Assembly: GCA_902779075.1 (NCBI GenBank)
Contig: CACZAK010000214.1
Span: forward strand, 1 to 17,611
Source: an uncultured bacterium
Lineage (GTDB): Bacteria > Verrucomicrobiota > Kiritimatiellia > RFP12 > UBA1067
Length of the DNA stretch: 17,611 nt
Direction: 5' to 3'
Shown here: in pieces, positions 6,696-14,400 of the stretch
Position numbering within the stretch: the first letter of the stretch is position 1
Layout of the letters: the number at the start of each line of letters is the position of its first letter
Notes under the pieces: generated by a model
Told to the model about the DNA's origin: nothing
Database searches by the model: none
Seen by the model: only the letters and a program-made list of their open reading frames with translations
Made by a program: the position numbers and the translations under genes

Positions 6696-8589
6696 AGGGA
6701 AAGGTTCTGACGTGGGAGAACTTCTTCCTTAACGCCGACACCAACACGCCGGTCAACGCGCAGATAGAGCTTTTTCAGAATGGCGATTTCACGACGCGCT
6801 CTAACGTGCTTGAACGAATCTACCGCAGGGTTGAACCGTTTGACTGGGACGGCGACGGGCTTGAAAACATGGTTGATCCCGATCCGCTCGTCGCAGGTCC
6901 TGATGCTCACGGTACGAACGCGGAATGGTACAACGTCGTTTGTTCAAATGTGTTGGAGGCTGTGGAAGGTGACGGCTCGGCGGGGACGCCTAGCCCTACC
7001 TTGTCGTGGCTTGATGGCGTCAATACCAATGCCTACTACTTCGTGGATGTCGTGACGACGAACGGCCTCGCGCCGATTTACTTCACGGGCGACCGCGAAT
7101 CACGCCTCGGCAATCCCGTTGTTGTTGCGCGTGCATTTGAAACCAACCACGTGCCGTTGCTCATCGGCGTCGACTACGCCGTCACGTCTCCCGTGCCGTT
7201 CACGGTTTCCATCCCTGACGATGGTTTTACGTCTGTCACTACCAATACCGTTTCCAATTACGCCGTGTGTTGGCCTTTGGAGTTTACGGTTGTGCCTGAC
7301 GGCACGGGTTATCGTGCCAATATAGGGCCCTACGATCCGGGGTGCGAGTTCTTGTGGGACCAGTCCACGCGGTCCGTGACGTGCAATTACACGACGGACG
7401 GCGGGTGGATTGGATTCAATTGCCACGGCGACGGTTTTTGCGAATGCGACGGCTGTTCGGTTTCTGGCGTCGCCATGCTTGAGGAAACGTCGTTCGATCT
7501 CCCTGACGTCTGGTGCGGATGCTGGCACTACGATCCGCTCAATCCGGAAATCGGGCTGGTGTTCCGGGCGGGATGCTTTACGTTTCGGATCAGAAAATCG
7601 AAAAGCTCGTCCGCGTTGGCGGAAAGGCGATCTCCTTCCCATACACGGCATTCGTCCCGCCGCAGAGCGGAGTGTCGTTCTCAATTGAATACGAGGCGGA
7701 GACGCACAGCGATTCCCAGAACGACATTTTGGTGTCGGCATCCATGCTGCCCGGAGACGGCGGAATGCCATGCACGGCGACTACTTCCGTTACTGCCGCA
7801 GAAATCCTGATAGAGGCCGATGCAAACTTTCCTACGAACAAGCACAGGCACGTGTTCGGACCCGCGGAGTGGGTTAATTATACGTTCAATCCGCCTATGC
7901 CGAGTGCCACGCTACAGGGAACCGTACCGTCCCATGGCATGCACGACCATCTACAGGGAAGACTCTTCATGCCGTTTTGCGCTTCCCAGTTCACTATGAC
8001 CGTGGTCGATAACAACGCGTCGTTTTCATTGCCGTTAGTCGTGATAGAGCCAGAGGCAAATCTGTTTATCGATGGTGTGGGGATGCCATCAGCAGATGAC
8101 TGGACGCATGTGATGAATGTGCCTCCCCTTCAGGCGGGGGACATAGGCGCCGTATTCCATGTGGACATGTCATTGAAGCCATCGCATGTGTCCTTTGCCG
8201 CATTGGGCGTTATGGAGTTGTATGCCACCGCTACAGACATCCAGGGCTTTTTCACGAACGCGGTATTCAACGGACATCTGGACCACGATGCAGACGCTGG
8301 CGCTTTTAGACCGCTTTCAGTCAATGCAGACAACACGGTCGGAACTGGGGACAATATCTTCTTCGCTTTGAACAATGCGTTTCTGCCTTATCTGAGGTAT
8401 GGAACTTTCAAGCTTGAAATTCCAGTTGTGTGGTATGTTAGAAATGAATCCGTCACTAACAGACTTGTAGTGTTGGAGGCGAGGAACACCGTGTACGCCA
8501 ATGCGGATGTCACGGTGTCAAAGTATTTAATCTCCGTGACAAGGGGCACGAATGAGGTATTCACCATCTCAAGATGAGGAGGCATGTAA

Positions 8590-9423
8590 ATGAATTATAA
8601 ATTTGGAAATATGGTTGCAGCTATGATGTTCCTATGCGGATTGGGCACCGCATCGGAAATACCAAGTGAACAACAGCTTGCCGAAATCCGCTCACAGCGG
8701 TCCGGGGCAGAAATGCGCGTGAAGGCAATGTTAATGGCGGAGAGAATCCATGAACTCAGACGCGCTGCCTCGCAACAGCAGAAAGAAGAAATTGACAGAC
8801 GCATATCGACCGTACTGTTGGACGCCCCCCCGACATTTGGTACAAAGGGCATTTCACCTGCACTGCGGACGCAGTTCTTGAAGATAATGCCGGAATTTGA
8901 CGCCTTACAGCCGGACGTTCGGTTGTGGGACGCCCTTGCCAATCATCTCCGTGCCGCCGCCTACATTTCCCCAAATGCCTTCGACGGCAAAATGGCGGAG
9001 GCAAAGGCAAAAGACGAGCGGTTGATTGCAGAGGGAAAGATAACACGCCCACCATGTCATTTCGGCTATCCAAACACGCCGAACATGGCGATGGTGCAGC
9101 GGGAAAAATGGGCTGCGGAAAACTGGAATTCTGAGATTGCGTCCTATCGAATGTCATTGCTGGAAAAGTACACGCCGCTGCTTGCTGGGTACTTGCAGGG
9201 ACTGGATGAAATAGGAATCTCGCAGTTCCGGCGTCATTTCTCGGAGCGTGCCCGCCTGTCGCCAAAAGAGGAAGAGCGTTTCTTCGGCGCGAGTTGCCGA
9301 GAAGAAATTGACAAGGCCATAGCACGGCGAAGAACCATGAAAAACATCCAGGAGCAAAAAGAGCGCGAAGAGGCGAAGCGGAAACGGCAAGAACAGCAAA
9401 ATCGTCAAGAGGGCGAGAAATGA
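8590..9423 (+). CDS. Exported helical protein, small partner of large paralog 2
   Basis: A 277-aa protein. AGGAGG at 8577-8582 gives a strong ribosome-binding site 7 nt before the ATG, partly overlapping the TGA of the large paralog. Residues 1-22 form a signal peptide (hydrophobic MVAAMMFLCGLGTA, then SEIPSEQ). The rest is largely helical and charged; residues from about 235 to the end are very rich in E, K, R and Q (RRRTMKNIQEQKEREEAKRK), probably a coiled coil. It resembles the 260-aa protein at 1443 in its C-terminal half. One cysteine (TRPPCHFGYPNTP) parallels GPPCQFQDFKRPGY in that protein, so PPC-x-F is a conserved mark of this small family. Function unknown; it ends in an ATGA overlap with the next gene. 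Confidence 0.78.
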   Translation: MNYKFGNMVAAMMFLCGLGTASEIPSEQQLAEIRSQRSGAEMRVKAMLMAERIHELRRAASQQQKEEIDRRISTVLLDAPPTFGTKGISPALRTQFLKIMPEFDALQPDVRLWDALANHLRAAAYISPNAFDGKMAEAKAKDERLIAEGKITRPPCHFGYPNTPNMAMVQREKWAAENWNSEIASYRMSLLEKYTPLLAGYLQGLDEIGISQFRRHFSERARLSPKEEERFFGASCREEIDKAIARRRTMKNIQEQKEREEAKRKRQEQQNRQEGEK

Positions 9424-9917
9424 GGGTGCGGTATATGATTAGAGCATTGTGCTTGTTGTGCGCGCCTCTTGCGCTCTTCGGGGCGCGAGTTGTGCCGTTG
9501 CCGACGCTGCCGAGCGGGGAGTTGCCGAACAGCGAGGTGGTAACGAACGTTGCGCTCAACGTGGATTACGGTAGGCTTGAGAACCTGACGTTTTCGCTTG
9601 AGTTGAATGCGAGTGCGTCTAACAGTCTTTCGATTGCGGTTGGAACGGCGAATGGAGATTCGCTGGCATTGGACGAGGTGGATTTTGAATGGGGCTACGA
9701 CTGCGAGAAGTGGTTTCGCGCCGATACGGAAACAGGCAATGTCGATGAGTGGCAGGAACCGGGTACGGGGCGCGTCTCGCGAACGTTGACCATCGAACGT
9801 AGCGATTTCAATCCGCAATGGAACCGCCTGAGGATCGTCAAGCGCGGCGTCGGTGACATTGATGTAGATGCGTCCTATTCCAGAGAGTACACGAAGTTTT
9901 TCATTCGCCTGAGGTAA
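9420..9917 (+). CDS. Small secreted protein of unknown function
   Basis: A 165-aa protein, ATG overlapping the TGA of the preceding gene (ATGA). A signal peptide spans about residues 1-22 (MRVRYMIRALCLLCAPLALF followed by GA). The mature part looks like a beta-rich domain: VALNVDYGRLENLTFSLELN, then DEVDFEWGYDCEKWFRADTE, VSRTLTIERSDF and a final YTKFFIRLR. It contains a single cysteine after the signal sequence. I do not recognise the family. It lies between cassette 2 and cassette 3 and could belong to either; the promoter at 9979 separates it from the latter. Confidence 0.72.
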   Translation: MRVRYMIRALCLLCAPLALFGARVVPLPTLPSGELPNSEVVTNVALNVDYGRLENLTFSLELNASASNSLSIAVGTANGDSLALDEVDFEWGYDCEKWFRADTETGNVDEWQEPGTGRVSRTLTIERSDFNPQWNRLRIVKRGVGDIDVDASYSREYTKFFIRLR

Positions 9918-9919
9918 TC

Positions 9920-9939
9920 TTCGGCATCAGGGTGCCGAA
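9920..9939 (+). terminator. Hairpin after the 165-aa gene, possible weak terminator
   Basis: Perfect 7-bp stem TTCGGCA/TGCCGAA with a 6-nt loop, 2 nt after the TAA. No U tract follows, so termination is uncertain. Confidence 0.35.
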
Positions 9940-9978
9940 ACGCGATAATGGTTTTCGCAAGTTCGCTGTGTGGAAATA

Positions 9979-9987
9979 TGATACACT
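9979..9987 (+). promoter_or_regulatory. Extended -10 promoter of cassette 3
   Basis: TG-A-TACACT at 9979-9987, 14 bp before the ATG at 10002. The spacing and the GAAATATG context match the promoter of cassette 2 (GAAATATGG at 6009-6017), so the two cassettes share promoter architecture. Confidence 0.55.
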
Positions 9988-10001
9988 AATGGCGCACGGC
10001 G

Positions 10002-10930
10002 ATGAATGTACTGGAAGGTATAGAGGCGTTTAAGAGCGGGCTGATGTGGATTTGCCTGTCGGCGCTGGCCGCAATTGCGGTGGGCGTGCCGATGCTTGCG
10101 ATGCAGGGGGCGAGTAGGTTTTGGGTGGCGGAGGTCGCAACAAATTGCGCTCCTCCCGATTTGGTCGCGACGGAGCGCGACCCTCCCAGAATACGGCTTA
10201 CGTGGGAGAACTTCTTTTTGAATGCCGACACCAACGCGCTCGTCAATGCGCAGATTGAATTAGTTGCGAATGGGGACTTCGTAACGCGCTCGAATGACGT
10301 GGAGCGGATATACCGCAGGGTTGAACCGTTTGATTGGGATGACGACGGACTTGAAAACACGGTTGATCCCGATCCGCTCGTCGCAGGTCCTGATGCTCAC
10401 GGTACGAACGCGGAATGGTACAACGTCGTATGCGGCGAACCTCGGCAAGCTGGCAGTCACGTGGAATCCCGTTGGAGGAGGCGCGATCGAAACCGTTGGC
10501 CTACACGATTACTACCGTTGTCCGCTCTATGGATGCGAGAACCCGCTTCGTGCGGAAATAGGGGCGACGGTCTATCCGTTCAACATTGAAGTGGTGGAGC
10601 CAGAGGGTATGGAGTCGAAAGCTATGGGTGCCGTTGTGTACTCCAACGTCGTTCACATTGGAGAGGCTGGCGGGATCGGCATGGAACTTTATCAGTATGT
10701 CACGCCGATGGATGTCTCGTTTTCCGAAATTGCCGTGCAGGAGGTGCCATGCTTTACATACGAAGTGGAAGGTTACTTTACAAATTCGTACTTTAACGGG
10801 GCGTTTGCCCATACCGGAGGCTGGTGGGGCGCGGGGGCTGGACGCTGGTCGAATGTCAACGTTGGAAACAAAACGAACCACAAATGGCGTCGTGACCGTT
10901 TACGGCCCCAAGATTGAGAAAGATGAATAA
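10002..10930 (+). pseudogene. Large cassette protein, paralog 3 (internally deleted, two frameshifts)
   Basis: The ATG at 10002 opens a short N-terminus with one membrane segment (LMWICLSALAAIAVGVPML), then AMQGASRFWV, a REP-like insert, WENFFLNADTNALVNAQIEL, DWDDDGLENTVDPDP and EWYNVVC, all matching paralog 2. At about 10430 the frame breaks and homology resumes one frame away (ANLGKLAVTWNP onward), with the conserved segment VSFSEIAVQEVP and GYFTNSYFNGAF. A second break near 10875-10885 moves the frame again to give TTNGVVTVYGPKIEKDE and TAA at 10928-10930. Relative to paralog 2 the middle, including the cysteine-rich block, and the C-terminal end are lost. The DNA around the DPDPLVAGPDAHG codons is identical to paralog 2 for roughly 65-70 bases. 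Confidence 0.75.
10130..10187 (-). repeat. REP-like hairpins (GGAG family) inside large paralog 3
   Basis: 10163-10187 on the minus strand reads GGGAGGG, then a 7-bp stem GGTCGCG/CGCGACC with loop CTCCGT. This is the same head and loop as the elements at 2925 and 3087 but with one stem pair changed on both sides (A-T to T-A). Immediately upstream, 10130-10156 forms another hairpin, GGAGG/CCTCC with inner GCAA/TTGC. The block is read in frame as LVATERDPP and neighbours. Confidence 0.75.
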
Positions 10931-10947
10931 CTGAATGGAGGATTGAA

Positions 10948-11266
10948 ATGAGGCCAATGACACTGATGGCATCACTCCTTGCGGCGGCAGGCGTCTTAAC
11001 CGCTTTGCATGGATGCAAGAGGGATGAATTGCCCCCCCAACGATGCCCAGCCTAGGTAAGAGATAGATCCGCAGGTCAAGGACCTGGAAGAGGCATTTCA
11101 ACTTTTAGGGACATGGCAGAAGTACATGGAAGCCATACGCGCCCCACGTCGAAGCGGTTTTCATGAAGATATTTTGGGCAGTAAAATCAAACGCATCAAA
11201 GATCCCGTCATGCGCATGAAGTATTTCAGGAAATGGTCTGACCTTTGCCTTTGGCGCGCGGGCTAA
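10948..11266 (+). pseudogene. Lipoprotein-type small partner of paralog 3, decayed
   Basis: GGAGG (10937-10941) precedes an ATG at 10948 encoding 35 residues ending at TAG 11053-11055. It has an N-terminal hydrophobic stretch (MTLMASLLAAAGVLTA) and LHGC, a plausible lipobox with cysteine 23. After a run of seven C (11032-11038) the neighbouring frame reads NDAQPR, a TAA stop, then EIDPQVKDLEEAFQLLGTWQ on to WSDLCLWRAG and TAA 11264-11266. The segment IKRIKDPVMRMKYF resembles IKAIKDVAERRRMV of the small protein at 1443. This therefore looks like the truncated small partner in a third cassette, with at least two lesions (C-tract slip and in-frame stop). Confidence 0.55.
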
Positions 11267-11277
11267 CTCGCCCGCGC
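11256..11277. repeat. GC-rich hairpin after cassette 3
   Basis: Perfect 8-bp stem GCGCGGGC/GCCCGCGC with loop TAACTC; the TAA of the decayed lipoprotein gene lies in the loop. There is no T tract, so it is more likely a REP-like element than an intrinsic terminator. It lacks a clear GTAG/GGAG head. Confidence 0.5.
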
Positions 11278-11361
11278 CCATTAGACGATCCTCAAACTGC
11301 CACGATTCTGAATGTTCAAGGTGCGCCCGCAGGATAATGTTGTGCATCCGAGGTTTTCGGC

Positions 11362-11391
11362 TTGCGGGCGGCGGTGAGATTATGGTATCAT
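11362..11391 (+). promoter_or_regulatory. Promoter of the giant surface protein gene
   Basis: -35 TTGCGG (11362-11367), 18-bp spacer, extended -10 TG-G-TATCAT (TATCAT at 11386-11391). The surrounding sequence from TTTTCGGCTTG through GGGCGGCGG to ATTATG is nearly the same as at 17256-17285 before the last gene. That indicates a recurrent promoter module. Confidence 0.65.
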
Positions 11392-11394
11392 TAT

Positions 11395-11409
11395 GCCAGT
11401 TCAACTGGC
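11395..11409. promoter_or_regulatory. Palindrome just downstream of the -10, possible operator
   Basis: Perfect inverted repeat GCCAGTT-C-AACTGGC, starting 4 nt after the -10 hexamer, so it covers the likely transcription start. It could bind a dimeric regulator or form a 5'-end hairpin in the mRNA. No regulator is identified in the window. Confidence 0.35.
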
Positions 11410-11447
11410 CAAGAAGGAATCTTCAACAGTTACAAAGAGGAAAAGCG

Positions 11448-14400
11448 ATGGAAAAAACTATCTGCAACTCCCGTAGGGGGGGGGGGCGAAAACTTCTAGT
11501 TTCGCTCGTGTTGTTGCTTTGGCTCTTGCGGGCGCGGCGGGTGCGGTGACGGCGCTGGGCGAAATGCCGGCGCGGTATGTGCCTCTCGACTGGCTGGACA
11601 CCACCGGCGTGCAGTGGATACTCACGGACTACGTGCCGAAATGCACCGACCGCTTCGAGATGTCCGTGCGGCTCAAGTCTTTGGATGGCACGCAATGCTT
11701 TTACTGCTCGCGGGGCACCTCCTCCACGGCCCTTACAATGACCGCATTCCTGTTCGCCGGCAATTCGTGGCGGTTCGACCGCAAGTCTAATGGCACCGCC
11801 ATGTCCGAGCCTGCGCCGGAAATAGACGTGGACTACGTCATTGTGGATGATTTCGCGACGCGCGAATGTACGATAAACGGGACACCTGTCTATACCAACG
11901 GCAATGCGGAGGCATTCACGGCCGGAAGCCCGCTCGCCCTCTTCGCGTCGCACGAGGTGGGGATGTCCCTTTCGCCGACGACCACCATGGGCAACTATGC
12001 AAAGTACCGCTTCTACTCGTTCCGCGTGTACGACTTCAACGGCAATCTCGTGCGCGAGTACCTGCCCGCCCTCGACACGGAGGCCGCGGACGTGCGCCGG
12101 CAGTGCGGTGTTTACGAGACGCAGAACGGCACGTTCCATCCGAACTGCGGCGAGTTTCCGTTTTTCAAGGTGGGCCGTAGCGACCTAACGGAAGTCCTCG
12201 ACGGCGACGCGTCGTGGCCGACTGTCGGAGTACGCTGCGGGTACACAGTTGACCTCAACGGCCACACCCTGCGTCTCGGCGCATGCGATGCGCCGATTGC
12301 GATCACGAATACGTCCGAGACATGTGGCACGCTCGTCTATGACTGCGCGACCGACACCACGAACTACGTGGTCACGGTGAACGGCAACGTGCGCGTTGCG
12401 AAGGAGGGTGCGGGCGTGTTCGGCGAGGGGCTCTACGACCAGCTTTACACTGGCGGCTTCACGGTGAGGGAAGGCACGATGCAGCTCCGTAGCAACAGCT
12501 TACAACAGCGTCTTGGCGTGACTGGCGGAACCGTCACGGCAGAGCAGGGCGCGGTCATCGACATGAATGGCATCGTTGACATGTACAACTACACGTTTGT
12601 GCTGAACGGCGGCATGATCAGCAATTCCGTCGCGGTGGCGAGTCCGTGGAGCAAGGCGATGGTCGCGAACGTGCGGCTCGGGGCGGACAGCAAGTTCGTC
12701 ACAAGGAACTCCGCCTACGGCTTCATCAATACCGGCTACAATCCTTTGGAAATTGATCTTCAAGGGCACACGCTCACCGTGGGCGAGATCGATCCTCCTG
12801 CGCGACAGATCTACTATTTCTCGAATGTGACCACGACCGAGGGAACGCTTGTCCTCAACGAGGGCGTGGAGTGCTACAATAGGCCATGTTACTTCACGAA
12901 TTCCCTTGTGGTGGTGAACGGACAGTTCAATTCCAACTCAAACTGCTCCGAGGTTCGTCTCGGCGACTGCGAGGTCAACACGCCGACGCCGTGCAACCAT
13001 TCGTCCTACGCCGGCGCGGTCAAGGTCTATGGCTCGCTCCGTCCGAACACGGACTGCTTCCGCGGATGCGAGATGCAGGACGGCTCCACGCTTGACCTGC
13101 GCGGACGCACCATGCCGTTCAGCACCAGAAGCCGTAACACGGCCAATACCGCAGCGCAGATTACGATCTCCTTCGCCGCTAACGCCACGGTGACGGTGAA
13201 CCTCGAAGGGCGCGCGCTTGCGGGCGGCATGTGCATCGTCAAATGGGCGGAGCAGCCCGACGCCACGACGTCCTCTGCCGCGAACACGTATCCAATAACG
13301 GCGATGTGGACGGGCGCGGCGAACGACGGTGTCCTCTCCAACGCCGTCAACTGGAGCTGCACGAACTTCAACGGCGAGGCGCTGTCCGCCGACACCCTGC
13401 CCGCCGCGCAGACGGAAATCATCTTCACCGGCGACCTCGCGCTGCAGATACCGTCCGACCCTGGCATTTCCTTCGGCAAAATGGTGTTTGAAGACTGCCG
13501 CCTTTCAGCGGACTGCGACTGGCGCGGACTCGGCATGGTGAACGTGTCGGGCATGCTCGACCTCGACGGCCACACGCTGTGCGTGGCGGGGCTTTCCGGC
13601 GACGGCACGATCACCTCGTCGTTCGACCTCACCGTGCCGGAACTGGGGCGGGCAACCACCTCCACTACGCTCATCAGGAACACCGTCCCCGGAAACCTCT
13701 TCACAAACAACTTCGAGTGGGCGCAGGACGCCGTTCACCGCCTCATCTGCGAGCATAAGGCCCTGCCGTGCGTTGTCGACTACGACTTTGGCGAATCTAC
13801 GCTCATAACCGCCTACAAGATACACGTCGGGCCATATCCAGATGCGAGCTCGCAGGACGGGCGTGCGCCGCGCGACTGGAAGTTCTTCGGATCAGACGAC
13901 AAGGCGAACTGGACCTTGCTTGACGAGCGCACAAACGTGGTTGACTGGGCTGGCTGGGAGTGCCGCACGTTCACATTCGCCAACGCGACGGCGTACAGGT
14001 ACTACCGCATCTCCATCAGCGAGGCCGTCAATCCATCCAACGGGTGGATGGAACTCACGCAACTCGAGTACGGTCTTGCGGAGAAGGGCTTCGGAACGGT
14101 GCAGATAGACGTGCCGGCGGGCGAGGAGGCGGCGAACGACGGCGTCGCGATCGACGGGAACGTGCGCGTGGAAAAGACGGGCGGCGGCCTTTTCACGGCG
14201 AAGAAGGCGCACCAGAGCTACAACATGGGCACGGTCGTCTCAGCAGGTTCGTTGCGCTGCGGCACGGCGGACGCCGCCATCGGGCGCGGCAGGGTGACGG
14301 TGTGCGCAGGCGCCGTGCTCGACCTCGGAGCGGACGTGAACTATAAAACGGGCGCGTACAGCATGGATCTCGCCGGAACCGTCATCGCCACCAACGCCGC

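Larger units (their letters stand above)
6038..8577 (+). pseudogene. Large membrane-anchored cassette protein, paralog 2 (frameshifted by a deletion)
   Basis: ATG at 6038. Two hydrophobic segments open the protein (about residues 17-43, and 63-76 with LAVLTLLSVCILFGG), so it is probably membrane-anchored with an outside domain. Then follow two REP-encoded inserts, a domain with GVPMLAMQGASRFWV, a third REP insert, WENFFLNADTNTPVNAQIEL, the calcium-loop-like DWDGDGLENMVDPDP, and the cysteine-rich block shared with paralog 1. At 7565 the frame breaks: compared with paralog 1, 44 bases are missing between GTGTTC and CGGGCGGG. The homologous sequence (GGMLYVSDQKIEKLVRVGG onward) continues one frame away to TGA 8575-8577. 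Repaired, the protein would be about 850 aa. The C-terminal part aligns loosely with paralogs 1 and 3 (PSHVSFAALGVMELY, GFFTNAVFNGH). No named family recognised; both halves remain long and uninterrupted, so inactivation may be recent. Confidence 0.75.

Noticed and set aside
7513..8577. The 3' half of large paralog 2 as a separate gene starting near 7513
   Set aside because: Its first 20 codons overlap the cysteine-rich coding region in another frame, no ribosome-binding site is seen, and paralog 1 shows the two halves belong to one protein.
9420..9917. The 165-aa secreted protein as a type IV pilin
   Set aside because: The N-terminus is a conventional signal peptide; there is no G/A-F-T-L-x-E prepilin processing motif.
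11337..11447. ATG at 11337 as the start of the giant protein
   Set aside because: It lies upstream of the best promoter (-10 at 11386) and lacks a ribosome-binding site; the ATG at 11448 has AGAGG at good spacing and lies downstream of the promoter.
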